Shown one piece after another: positions 55,947-64,000 of a stretch of 64,000 nucleotides of DNA. Origin of the DNA: CAIWHR01 sp963726775 (GTDB lineage: Bacteria; Pseudomonadota; Gammaproteobacteria; Burkholderiales; Casimicrobiaceae); NCBI GenBank assembly GCA_963726775.1, contig CAVSDL010000001.1:186001-250000 (forward strand), given 5' to 3'. Under the pieces are notes generated by a model. That model saw nothing but the letters and a program-made list of their open reading frames with translations, was not told the DNA's origin and made no database searches. The position numbers and the translations under genes are program-made. How positions within the stretch are numbered: the first letter of the stretch is position 1; each line of letters opens with the position of its first letter.

Positions 55947-56957
55947 TCTGATGTCCCTCCCGCTGTCGATCGCGACTCGCCGCCGAGTTGCGCCACAACT
56001 CTTTGCCCGGCGGTCATCGAGGAACGGGATCGCCGACCTCGCGCCGAGCGTGCGATAGTGTGGACGCCGGGTGCGCAAGCCCCACAAAGCCATTCGGCGT
56101 TCGAATATACCCATATGAACTTCATGGTTATGTGGGCCCGCCGCGGATTCGTGGGGCTTGAGGGCATCCGCAGGGTTTCCGGTTTCTTGCCGCGACGGTT
56201 CTCGCGGCGAGTCGGTCGGGGGCCAGGGCTCGATGGCGCCGCATCGGCGAGGACGCCATGTCCGTCCTCGTCTCGTGGCAGAGCCTGCGGCGGGCCGGTG
56301 GATGCACGTAGGGGTACCTTGCATGTTCCAGAGCGAATGCCAACGATCCTGATCGCAACCTCGTCGACGACGAAATTTCCGGGGCGCTGGCAATCACTTG
56401 GCCGCCGTGTCTCATGTTACGCTGAATGCGCCGTGCAATGCATTGCCGCCCTGCGGTGCACTGCCGAATTGCGCTGCCCGGACAGCGCGCCGGGCCCACG
56501 CGGCAGCGCCTCGCCTTGGCAACATCTGCAACGGCAGGAAGAATAATGGATGCAGTTATCGCGGCCACTTCTCATAGGGGGATACCTTGCATGCATTTCG
56601 ACCGTGGGAAAGTTACCACATGGCGACCCCCATCAACAGATGGCGTGACGCCCGAGGGCCCGCGGCCCGCGCACGCCCCCGGGTTGACGATCGGGCGATT
56701 ACCATTCGTCCGGGCGCCGAGCACGCGCCTTGCCGCGCCGCAGGGCGCGACCGACCCGCTGGCCCGCCGCGAGAGCGGATTGCGGATCGAAAGGAATCCG
56801 ACCGGTGCGGCAGGGCCGATGCGGGGTTGCGGCAGGCGTCGGGTAGCTGCCGGCTCGTCCCCGTGACCGCGCCCCGAGCCGGATCCTTCGGAATTCGGGT
56901 CCTTGCCGAGGTTCGGGCGGGCCGCAACAGCGCTCTCCGATAAGGCGGTTGGCATTC
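55947..56957. other. About 1-kb divergent gap between the porin operon and the signalling operon
   Basis: No reading frame here looks like a gene: the longest lacks a family match and a ribosome site. A near-identical sequence TAGGGG(A)TACCTTGCATG occurs at 56309-56325 and 56575-56592, a candidate regulator site. The region presumably holds both operon promoters. Confidence 0.4.
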
Positions 56958-59825
56958 ATGGTCAAGGTAAAGTCGCTCAAGCTCAGGATCTTCGCGCAAT
57001 TCGTCATCATCATTGCGCCGATCATGCTGGTATTGATTTACCAGTCCGTTGCCGACCTGGAGCGCGCATCCACGATCGAGCGTGTCGTCGAGCGGCACAC
57101 TTTTGCGCTGGTCGCCAAGGACGAGTTCGAGACCTTCGTCACGCTGGCCACCGACGCGGTGGAAACCGGAAGTCTCGGCCAGCGGGCATACGCCGCATTC
57201 GGAAAGGCGACGGCCGCCCTCGAATCGTTGCGCGGCAGGGACGAGGACGCTTCGGCGACCGCAACGATGCTCGACGCGCTGGCGGAGCGGGTCTCCGCCG
57301 GGATGCCCGTCCAGGATCTTCTGGCCCTTCAGTCCCCGATCCGACAAGCGCGCGACGCGATCAGGGCGATGGAACGCCGGTACGACGACGCGAGCGGGAG
57401 CGCGGTCGCGAAATCGATCCAATCCGCGCGTTTCCAGAGCGTGGTTGTCGCCGTTGCCGCGGCGATCACGCTTCTGCTGGCGGCATGGTTCATCTACGAA
57501 ATGATCATCGGCGTCACCAAACCTCTCACCGCGGCGGTGGACCTTGCCGGACGCATAGCCGCGGGCGAGTTTACCGGGCACGGCGAGCGGCCACCGGTGC
57601 GCGATCTCGGCAACCTGCTCGAATCGCTCTACCTGATGAGCGAGAAACTCCGCCAGTCGCAACAGGAGATCGAAGATTATCAGCGCGGGCTGGAGCAGCG
57701 CGTCGAAGAGCGTACCGCGGAAGTGAAAGCACGAACCGAGGAGCTCACTCGGTCCGTCGAGGAAATGCGCGCTCTCGGAGAAGTGGGCCGGGCGGTGAGT
57801 TCGACGCTCGATCTCGAGACCGTGCTGCTTGCCATCATTACCCACGCGGTCCGCTTGTCGGAGGCGGACGCCGGCACGATCTACGAGTACGACGAGGCGG
57901 CCGAAATCTTCGTGCCGCACGCCAACTTCGGGGTGAGCGACACGCTGGCCAAGGCGCTCCACGAGTCGAAGATCGGGCTCGGCGATTCGACGGTGGGCAT
58001 GTGCGTCGTCCAGCGTGCGCCCGTTCAGCGGCCCGACGTCGAGCAGGTTGCCGATTACCGGTTGCGCGATCTGCTGTTGCAGGAGGGCATTCATGCGCTG
58101 TTGGCGGTGCCGCTGCTGCGAGAGGAACGGGTGATCGGCGCGCTGGTGATTCGCCGCAAGAAGGCAGGCGAGTTCTCGCCATCGGTGCTGACCCTCATGC
58201 AGACATTGGCGTCGCAGTCGGTGCTGGCGATCGAAAACGCGCGGCTCTTCAAGGAGATTCGATCCAAGAGCGAGCAGCTCGAGATCGCGAGCCAGCTCAA
58301 GTCGCAATTTCTCGCCAACATGTCGCATGAGTTGCGCACTCCGTTGAATGCCATCATCGGCGTGACCGAGATGCTGCACGAGGACGCGCACGACCTGAAT
58401 CGGGACGACGAACTCGAGCCGCTCGACCGCGTGCTGCGTGCGGGGCGGCATTTGCTGGCGCTGATCAACGACATCCTCGACCTCTCCAAGATCGAGGCCG
58501 GCAAGATGGACATACACATCGAGTCGTTCGCGATTGCGCCGCTGATCGAAGACGTGGTGCAGACGATCACCACGATGGCCGGCCGGAACGGCAACCGGAT
58601 AACAGTCAATTGCGCTCCGAACATCGGTTCGATGCGCACCGATCAGACGCGAATCCGCCAGGCGCTGCTGAATCTCGCAAGCAACGCGGACAAATTCACC
58701 GAATTCGGCACGGTCACCATCAAAGCGGCGCGCACGACCGAGCGGGGTCGCGAGTGGGTGACGATGTCGGTTTCGGACACCGGCATCGGACTCACGCCCG
58801 AGCAGGTCGGGAAGCTTTTTCAGGATTTTGTTCAGGCCGATGCCACGACCACGCGCAAGTACGGCGGCACGGGACTCGGGCTCGCCATCAGCCGGCGCTT
58901 CTGCCAGATGCTGGGTGGCGACATCACCGTCGAAAGCGAGCCGGGCCATGGCTCGACGTTCACCATCCGCCTGCCGGCTGAATTCGGGACGGCGCCGCAA
59001 CCCGCACCCGGCCCCAGCGCAGCGATTTCACGGCCGCCGGATCGGTCGGCCCGGGGCTCTCTCATCCTGGTGATCGACGATGACGAATCGGTGCGTGATC
59101 TGACCGAGCGCTTTCTCAAGCGCGACGGATTCTCGGTGATCACGGCCAACGGAGGCAAGGAAGGTTTGCGCATTGCGCGGGAATCCCATCCGGCGGCGAT
59201 CACGCTCGACGTGATGATGCCGGATCTGGATGGCTGGACGGTGCTGGCCGCGATCAAGGGCGACCCGGAGCTTTCCGATATCCCGGTCGTGCTGATGACC
59301 GTCGTGGATGACAGGAACCGCGGCTACTCGCTCGGAGCGACCGGCTACATGATCAAGCCGGTAAACCGCGACGAACTTGCCAGGGTGCTGCGGAACATCT
59401 GCGGTCCGGTGGGTCGCAATATGCTTCTCGTCGACGACGACGACACGATGCGGAAATGGATGCGGAGGGTTCTCGAGCCGGATGGCTGGGCCGTCGTCGA
59501 GGCGGAAAACGGACGTGTTGCGCTGACGCGGCTCGCCGAAGCGTCACCGGATGTCATCATTCTCGACCTCGTGATGCCCGAGATGGATGGCTTCGAGTTC
59601 CTGGTCGAACTGCGGCGCCACGAAAAGTGGCAGGAAATTCCCGTGGTGATCATGACGGCCAAGGACCTTACCGCGGAAGAGCAGCGCCGCCTCGACGGAG
59701 ACGTTGCGCGCGTCTTGCAGAAAGGCACGCCGGCGCTCGACGAGTTGCTGCGCGAAATCACCCGTTCGCTGCCGGGATCGAAAGGCCGCGGCGACGTCAG
59801 GCACAGCATGGGGAATCCCGGATGA
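56958..59825 (+). CDS. Hybrid histidine kinase: HAMP-GAF-HisKA-HATPase-REC-REC
   Basis: 955 residues, with AAGGCGG before the ATG. The first membrane helix is at about 12-32, followed by a periplasmic helical sensor of about 130 residues, the second helix (VVVAVAAAITLLLAAWFIYEM) and HAMP. A coiled coil (QQEIEDYQRGLEQRVEERTA) leads into a GAF domain (about 270-430). The kinase core has the phospho-His in FLANMSHELRTPLNAIIG (near residue 457), LLNLASNADKFTEFG, VSDTGIGLT and YGGTGLGLAISRRF. Two receiver domains have phospho-Asp in ITLDVMMPDLDG (near 751) and IILDLVMPEMDG (near 869). It has no Hpt domain. It overlaps the next gene by 4 bases (ATGA). Confidence 0.93.
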   Translation: MVKVKSLKLRIFAQFVIIIAPIMLVLIYQSVADLERASTIERVVERHTFALVAKDEFETFVTLATDAVETGSLGQRAYAAFGKATAALESLRGRDEDASATATMLDALAERVSAGMPVQDLLALQSPIRQARDAIRAMERRYDDASGSAVAKSIQSARFQSVVVAVAAAITLLLAAWFIYEMIIGVTKPLTAAVDLAGRIAAGEFTGHGERPPVRDLGNLLESLYLMSEKLRQSQQEIEDYQRGLEQRVEERTAEVKARTEELTRSVEEMRALGEVGRAVSSTLDLETVLLAIITHAVRLSEADAGTIYEYDEAAEIFVPHANFGVSDTLAKALHESKIGLGDSTVGMCVVQRAPVQRPDVEQVADYRLRDLLLQEGIHALLAVPLLREERVIGALVIRRKKAGEFSPSVLTLMQTLASQSVLAIENARLFKEIRSKSEQLEIASQLKSQFLANMSHELRTPLNAIIGVTEMLHEDAHDLNRDDELEPLDRVLRAGRHLLALINDILDLSKIEAGKMDIHIESFAIAPLIEDVVQTITTMAGRNGNRITVNCAPNIGSMRTDQTRIRQALLNLASNADKFTEFGTVTIKAARTTERGREWVTMSVSDTGIGLTPEQVGKLFQDFVQADATTTRKYGGTGLGLAISRRFCQMLGGDITVESEPGHGSTFTIRLPAEFGTAPQPAPGPSAAISRPPDRSARGSLILVIDDDESVRDLTERFLKRDGFSVITANGGKEGLRIARESHPAAITLDVMMPDLDGWTVLAAIKGDPELSDIPVVLMTVVDDRNRGYSLGATGYMIKPVNRDELARVLRNICGPVGRNMLLVDDDDTMRKWMRRVLEPDGWAVVEAENGRVALTRLAEASPDVIILDLVMPEMDGFEFLVELRRHEKWQEIPVVIMTAKDLTAEEQRRLDGDVARVLQKGTPALDELLREITRSLPGSKGRGDVRHSMGNPG

Positions 59826-60196
59826 AGATCCTGTACGTCGAGGACAATGAAGACAACGTCTACATGCTGGAACGGCGACTCGTGCGCGTCGGGTACACGG
59901 TATTGGTCGCGAGGGACGGCGTACAAGGCGTGGCAATGGCCGCCGACGAGCGGCCCGACCTGATCCTGATGGATCTGGGCCTGCCGGAACTCGATGGCTG
60001 GGAGGCAACGCGCCGGATCAAGGCGGAACCTCGCACGGGACATATCCCGGTGATCGCGCTCACCGCGAATGCCATGACCGGTGACCGGGAGAAAGCCATG
60101 GCCGCGGGCTGCGACGACTTCGATACCAAGCCGGTGGACATGGCGCGCCTCCTCGACAAGATCCGGAAGCTGGTGCCCGAGGAACGCGGAGCGTGA
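59822..60196 (+). CDS. Stand-alone response-regulator receiver
   Basis: 124 residues, one receiver domain without output: MKILYVEDNEDNVYMLERRL, phospho-Asp in LILMDLGLPELDGWEATRRI, ALTANAMTGD and the lysine in DTKPVD. It resembles CheY-like/DivK-type shuttle receivers (VEDNEDN). Overlaps both neighbours (ATGA before, GTGA after), so it is co-translated with the kinase and phosphatase and could carry phosphate between them. Confidence 0.93.
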   Translation: MKILYVEDNEDNVYMLERRLVRVGYTVLVARDGVQGVAMAADERPDLILMDLGLPELDGWEATRRIKAEPRTGHIPVIALTANAMTGDREKAMAAGCDDFDTKPVDMARLLDKIRKLVPEERGA

Positions 60197-61377
60197 ATAT
60201 TGCCGCACCCGCATTGCTCGTGGTCGACGACAATGAGGACAATCGCTATACGCTCACGCGCCGGCTCGCACGCGAAGGCTACGCCAATGTCACCACCGCC
60301 AACGACGGTCAGCAGGCGCTGGAACTTCTGAGGGCGCAAAGATTCGACCTCATTCTGCTCGACATCATGATGCCCGAGCTGAATGGCTACCAGGTGCTCG
60401 AGCAACTCAAGGTCGACTCCAGGCTGCGGCACATCCCCGTCATCATGATCTCTGCCGTCGAGGAGCTGGAGAGCGTCGTGCGCTGCATCGAGCTGGGAGC
60501 CGAGGACTACCTGCCCAAGCCGTTCAATTCGACGTTGTTGCGCGCGCGCGTAGGAGCCTGCCTGGAAAAGAAAGCACTGCGCGATGAAGTGCGCACCAGC
60601 CTCGAGCGCCTCGAGCGCGAACTCGGTGCCGCCCGCGATCTGCAGCTTGGCATGCTGCCGAGCAAATTCCCGGAGTGGTCTCCGACGCAACCGATCGAGG
60701 TCCACGCTTTGATAGACCCGGCTCGCGAGGTAGGAGGAGACCTGTACGACTTCTTCTACGCCGGCGACGGCGTCTTCTGTTTTCTGGTCGGGGATGTTTC
60801 CGGCAAGGGGGCGCCGGCGGCGATGTTCATGGCCCGCACGCGCAGCCTCGTCCGGATGGCAGCCACATTGTGGGGCAGCCTGGGGGCTCGCGCCGGGACG
60901 CCGGCGCAGATCATGTCGGCGGTCAACCGGGAACTGTGCCTGAACAATCGTGACCGCATGTTCGTCACGCTGTTTCTTGGAATGCTCGACACCCGAACGG
61001 GCGACCTGACCTATAGTAACGCGGGCCACCCGCTGCCGCATGTGCTTCGCGGCTCCGGCGCCACCGCGCGGATCGACGGGAAGCCCGAGGTACCCCTTGC
61101 CGTTCGCGTCGATTTCGAATATCAGGGCAGGTCCTTGGCACTCGAACCCGGCGATGCTATCTTCGTATTCACGGACGGCGTGACGGAGGCGATGAGCGGG
61201 TCCGATGAGCGCTACACCGACGAACGACTGAATTCGGACCTGCGTGCGCTTTGCGCGCTGTCGCCGGAAAAAATGGTGCGCGCCGTAAAGGAGCTTGTCG
61301 ATACATTCACCGGGGCGGCGCCGAAAGCCGATGACGTGGCCATGCTCGCGCTGCGCTGGGAGCCCGCGCGGCCGTAA
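60193..61377 (+). CDS. Receiver-SpoIIE (PP2C) phosphatase
   Basis: 394 residues from GTG 60193. The receiver domain (1-125) has DDNEDN and phospho-Asp LILLDIMMPELNGYQ, and is followed by a short coiled coil (LERLERELGAARDLQLGML). The SpoIIE/RsbU-type PP2C domain has metal-binding GGDLYDFF, GDVSGKGAPAAMFMA, VFTDGVTEA and DDVAMLAL. Such enzymes dephosphorylate STAS antagonist proteins; the receiver would gate this by phosphorylation. Fits the RsbU position in the partner-switch downstream. Confidence 0.93.
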   Translation: MNIAAPALLVVDDNEDNRYTLTRRLAREGYANVTTANDGQQALELLRAQRFDLILLDIMMPELNGYQVLEQLKVDSRLRHIPVIMISAVEELESVVRCIELGAEDYLPKPFNSTLLRARVGACLEKKALRDEVRTSLERLERELGAARDLQLGMLPSKFPEWSPTQPIEVHALIDPAREVGGDLYDFFYAGDGVFCFLVGDVSGKGAPAAMFMARTRSLVRMAATLWGSLGARAGTPAQIMSAVNRELCLNNRDRMFVTLFLGMLDTRTGDLTYSNAGHPLPHVLRGSGATARIDGKPEVPLAVRVDFEYQGRSLALEPGDAIFVFTDGVTEAMSGSDERYTDERLNSDLRALCALSPEKMVRAVKELVDTFTGAAPKADDVAMLALRWEPARP

Positions 61378-61440
61378 TCGAGCGCACAGGAAGCCAGGTA
61401 GCGAAGGGTCTTTCCGTGGATTGCACTGCGGAGCAAATCG

Positions 61441-61878
61441 ATGCGCGCGCCCGTCCCCGACACGATTGACCTGATCATTCGCAATGACCTGGGGGATCTT
61501 GTCCTGCTGCGCGAGGCCATGGAACGCATCGGCGCCGAACACAAGATTGCCCCTAAGTCGCTGAAAGAGATTCACGTGGCCCTCGACGAGGTTGTAAGCA
61601 ATGTGATCAGGTACGCGTGGCCCGAAGGCGGGGACCACGAAGTACGCGTTAGTATCTCCGTGCAGCCCCGCGCCGTGAGAATCGAGATCGTCGATGACGG
61701 CGTGATGTTCGACCCGCTTTCGGTCCGCCCTCCGGTACCGCCGGCACCGGGCCAGCGGACGCGGTACGGTGGGGTCGGAATCCACATGACGAGGCAACTG
61801 GTCGACAACATCGAATTCGCAAGGATCGGCGGACGGAATCACCTGACAATGACCAAGCGGCGCACGGGGAAAGCCTGA
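61441..61878 (+). CDS. RsbW-like anti-sigma/serine kinase ATPase
   Basis: 145 residues. GHKL ATPase: N-box EIHVALDEVVSNVIRYAWPE, G1 VEIVDDG-type (IEIVDDGVMFDPLS), and GGVGIHMTRQLVDNIEF. It has the Glu/Asn and Asp residues needed for ATP binding. RsbW-type proteins phosphorylate STAS antagonists and bind sigma factors or other targets. No sigma factor is encoded here, so its target is unknown. Confidence 0.9.
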   Translation: MRAPVPDTIDLIIRNDLGDLVLLREAMERIGAEHKIAPKSLKEIHVALDEVVSNVIRYAWPEGGDHEVRVSISVQPRAVRIEIVDDGVMFDPLSVRPPVPPAPGQRTRYGGVGIHMTRQLVDNIEFARIGGRNHLTMTKRRTGKA

Positions 61879-61897
61879 CCGCGACGAGGGACGCAAC

Positions 61898-62248
61898 GTG
61901 AAACAGAATTCTCTTGCCATCACGGAGATACGGGCGGGCAGGGCGTGCATCCTTGCGCTCAACGGCCGTATCGACAGCACCAACGCCGAGCAGCTCATCG
62001 GACGGGTGATCAAGCTGCTCGAAACCGGCGAGAAATGCCTCGTCGTGGATTTCAAGGAAGTGCTCTACCTGACCAGCGCAGCCTTCCGTGTGCTGTTGGT
62101 CGCTACCGATGACGCGAATCGGAACGCCGCCCGCTTCGTGCTGTGCGGCGTGATGGGGCAGGTGCGCGAGTTGTTCGAAATGGGCGGGCTCCTCGATAGT
62201 TTCGTCATCCATGGCTCGCGCGACGAAGCGATTGCGCAGCTCGGCTGA
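61898..62248 (+). CDS. STAS-domain anti-sigma factor antagonist
   Basis: 116 residues from GTG 61898, with GAGGGACG upstream. STAS fold: ACILALNGRIDSTNAEQLIG, LVVDFKEVLYLTSAAFRVLL, and RFVLCGVMGQVRELFEMGGL. Ser60 aligns with the phosphorylated Ser of SpoIIAA/RsbV; the preceding Asp of DSSG is Thr here. Expected substrate of the SpoIIE phosphatase and RsbW-like kinase next to it. Followed 20 bases later by the permease. Confidence 0.9.
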   Translation: MKQNSLAITEIRAGRACILALNGRIDSTNAEQLIGRVIKLLETGEKCLVVDFKEVLYLTSAAFRVLLVATDDANRNAARFVLCGVMGQVRELFEMGGLLDSFVIHGSRDEAIAQLG

Positions 62249-62267
62249 CTGACGCGAGGCTCGCCAG

Positions 62268-63980
62268 ATGGTCCGACCGACCGGTTTGCTGTACGCGGTG
62301 GACGAAACGCCGCCTCCGGGCGTGCTCGTCTTTTCGGTCGCTCAGCATGTGGCACTGATCGCCAATTCGCTGGTCTTCCCGGTGCTGCTGGCGCGCGAGG
62401 CCGGGCTTTCCCCGAACCAGATACAGGACTCCGTGTCGCTTGCCATGCTGGCGCTGGGCGTGGCCACGATTCTGCTTTGCATCAGATCGCGATTGCTTGG
62501 AAGCGGGTACCTCTCGCCCGCCGGCTATACGCCCATCTACTTCGAGCCGTCGCTTTACGCATTGCAGAATGGCGGGCTGGCGGTCGTCTACGGGATGACT
62601 GCCGTTTCGGGCCTCGTCCAGCTCGGCATTGCGCCGTTCCTGCGCAGACTTCGTGCGTTGTTCCCGCCCGAGATCGCAGGTCTGGTCGTTGCGATTGCAG
62701 GCCTGTCGCTGGCCGTTCTCGGTGCGCGCTACAGCCTCGGCATCAAGGGTGGCCATGGCGTCGAGCCGGTCGTTCTGGCCGTAGCCGGCATTTCGCTGGC
62801 GACGATGCTCGGATTGAACATCTGGACGAAGGGCTATCCGAGGATGTTCTGCATGATGATCGGCGCTGTCGTGGGAAGCGCCGCGAGCACGGCGTTGGGC
62901 GAGGGCGAATTCTGGATAGTGAAGTTCATCACGAACTATGTGCTGGCCGAGGATTTCGTGCTATTTCGCGTGCCGAGTTTCGACCATGTGGAATGGGCCT
63001 TCGATTGGTCGTTGCTCCTGCCCTTCACCGTCGTCGCCCTGGCGGGAACGCTCAATCTGATGGGTAACATTTCCACGGCGCAAAAGGTCAATAACACGTC
63101 CTGGGTCCGCCCCGAGTTCAAGTCGCTTTCCGGCGGGCTCGCCAGCAACGGTTTGGCTTCGATCTTCTGCGGCTTCGTCGGAAGCCCCGGCGTCAACAGC
63201 CTCAGCTCATCGATCGGGTTGTCGAGCGCAACCGGGGTCACCAGCCGGAGTCTCGGTTACTGGATCGGCGCCGCAATGGCGCTGTCGGCGTTCTTTCCGA
63301 TACTGGCCGGGCTGTTCGTAACCACTCCCGATCCGGTCGTGGGCGCGTCCTTGTTCTTCTCCTCCGCATTCATCTTCACGAACGGGCTGCAGATGATCAC
63401 TTCGCGCATGCTCGATCCGCGGAAGATCTTTGTCATTGGATTCTCGTTCGCCATGGCGGTGTTTGCAGACGTCTATCACGATGTCTTCGCAAGCGCGCCG
63501 GCAGCGCTGCAGCCGTTGGTCGGCAACTCGGTCGTGCTCGGCACGGCGTGCGCGATGCTGTTGAACCTGATCATGCGGATCGGCGTACGCCAGAGCGAAA
63601 CTCTCCGGCTCGAATTCGACGCGCCGAGAGGAGAAGTGGTGGAACAGTTCCTTTCCGATCAGGGAGCACGGTGGGGAGCGCGGCGCGAAATCGTGAGTCA
63701 CGCCATGTTTGGCGTCGTGCAGGTGCTCGAAGTGATCGGCCAGACGCCGGGAGGCGTGGAAGTCGAGGCGAGCTTCGACGAGTTCAATCTCGACTTGCGC
63801 GTACGCTACGTGGGCGCTCCGCTCAGCATCCCGGAAACCAAGCCCAGCCCCCGCGAGATCATCTCCAACGAAGATGGCGAACGGCTCCTGGCGGGCTACC
63901 TGCTGCGTCGCAACGCCGATACCATCGTCTGCAGGACCTTGGGCAGCCGGACCGAAGTGCACCTGCACTACGATCACTGA
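62268..63980 (+). CDS. NCS2 (SLC23) permease with C-terminal degenerate RsbW-like domain
   Basis: 570 residues. Residues about 1-440 are a nucleobase/ascorbate transporter fold with about 14 helices: H27 in SVAQHVALIAN, YTPIYFEPSLYALQ, VALAGTLNLMGNISTAQKV and the family motif SSSIGLSSATGVTSRSLGYW. The last 128 residues (from about 443, SETLRLEFDAP) can be aligned with the RsbW-like protein encoded upstream: GARREIVSHAMFGVVQVLEV matches the N-box helix but without the key Glu and Asn, and the G1 aspartate is missing (RVRYVGAPLS). It therefore looks like a catalytically dead ATPase module. Carboxylates important in UraA also appear replaced (N263, S314). Either an unusual transporter or a transporter-derived sensor. 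Confidence 0.85.
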   Translation: MVRPTGLLYAVDETPPPGVLVFSVAQHVALIANSLVFPVLLAREAGLSPNQIQDSVSLAMLALGVATILLCIRSRLLGSGYLSPAGYTPIYFEPSLYALQNGGLAVVYGMTAVSGLVQLGIAPFLRRLRALFPPEIAGLVVAIAGLSLAVLGARYSLGIKGGHGVEPVVLAVAGISLATMLGLNIWTKGYPRMFCMMIGAVVGSAASTALGEGEFWIVKFITNYVLAEDFVLFRVPSFDHVEWAFDWSLLLPFTVVALAGTLNLMGNISTAQKVNNTSWVRPEFKSLSGGLASNGLASIFCGFVGSPGVNSLSSSIGLSSATGVTSRSLGYWIGAAMALSAFFPILAGLFVTTPDPVVGASLFFSSAFIFTNGLQMITSRMLDPRKIFVIGFSFAMAVFADVYHDVFASAPAALQPLVGNSVVLGTACAMLLNLIMRIGVRQSETLRLEFDAPRGEVVEQFLSDQGARWGARREIVSHAMFGVVQVLEVIGQTPGGVEVEASFDEFNLDLRVRYVGAPLSIPETKPSPREIISNEDGERLLAGYLLRRNADTIVCRTLGSRTEVHLHYDH

Positions 63981-64000
63981 ACCTCCGGCAAGACCGGCGG

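Noticed and set aside
56128..56568. 146-residue minus-strand frame in the 1-kb gap
   Set aside because: No ribosome site, no recognisable domain and atypical composition.

Overview
The window is about 64 kb of dense, GC-rich bacterial chromosome (small intergenic gaps, many GTG/TTG starts, ATGA/GTGA overlaps). The gene content points to a betaproteobacterium: hrcA / hemH / grpE-dnaK-dnaJ plus nadK-recN in one block, queA-tgt-yajC-secD-secF, a GlrK/QseG/GlrR-type sensory operon, a 180-kDa-class NAD-glutamate dehydrogenase, a DUF4212 plus solute:sodium symporter pair beside acs, and an IPTL-CTERM exosortase substrate. I cannot name the genus. No phage, insertion sequence or CRISPR array was seen.

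Layout. 1-8.2 kb: tail of a sirtuin, then minus-strand DUF3999 and DUF2339 membrane proteins, an MFS-PlsC fusion, and an ArsR / micro-protein / amidohydrolase operon. 8.2-15.2 kb: thyA followed by a 109-bp tandem repeat, an orphan small gene, the glrK / lipoprotein / glrR operon, folA and a DUF4337 protein. 15.3-28.6 kb: NAD-GDH, a tRNA-Leu(CAA) whose CCA end shares a base with the queA start codon, an IPTL-CTERM protein, tgt, yajC, secD, secF and dedA. 28.6-39.6 kb: purB, a GST, a zinc-ribbon membrane protein with an apparent ATC start, a decayed tRNA-Ser, a TPR protein, the acetate module (symporter pair plus acs) and a class I fumarase. 40.2-53.8 kb: a solute-binding protein with a frameshifted GGDEF-EAL partner, a MobA-like transferase, dnaJ-dnaK-grpE behind a sigma-32-like promoter, hemH, an NTF2-like protein, hrcA, nadK and recN.

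53.8-64 kb is the most unusual part. A porin, a half-length PstS-like protein and a small secreted protein are encoded on the minus strand. Diverging from them on the plus strand is a tightly packed signalling operon: a hybrid histidine kinase (HAMP-GAF-HisKA-HATPase-REC-REC), a stand-alone receiver, a REC-SpoIIE phosphatase, an RsbW-like ATPase, a STAS antagonist and an NCS2 (SLC23) permease. The permease ends in about 128 residues that can be aligned by eye with the RsbW-like protein but lack its catalytic residues. Two substrate-site carboxylates and a histidine known from UraA also appear to be replaced. My reading, which is inference, is a phosphorelay feeding a partner-switch module whose target or sensor is a permease-like membrane protein.

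Other points worth a look are the tRNA/queA overlap, the ATC start, the tRNA-Ser relic, the one-base frameshift in the GGDEF-EAL gene, a partial duplication of the acs 3' end and the 109-bp repeats after thyA.
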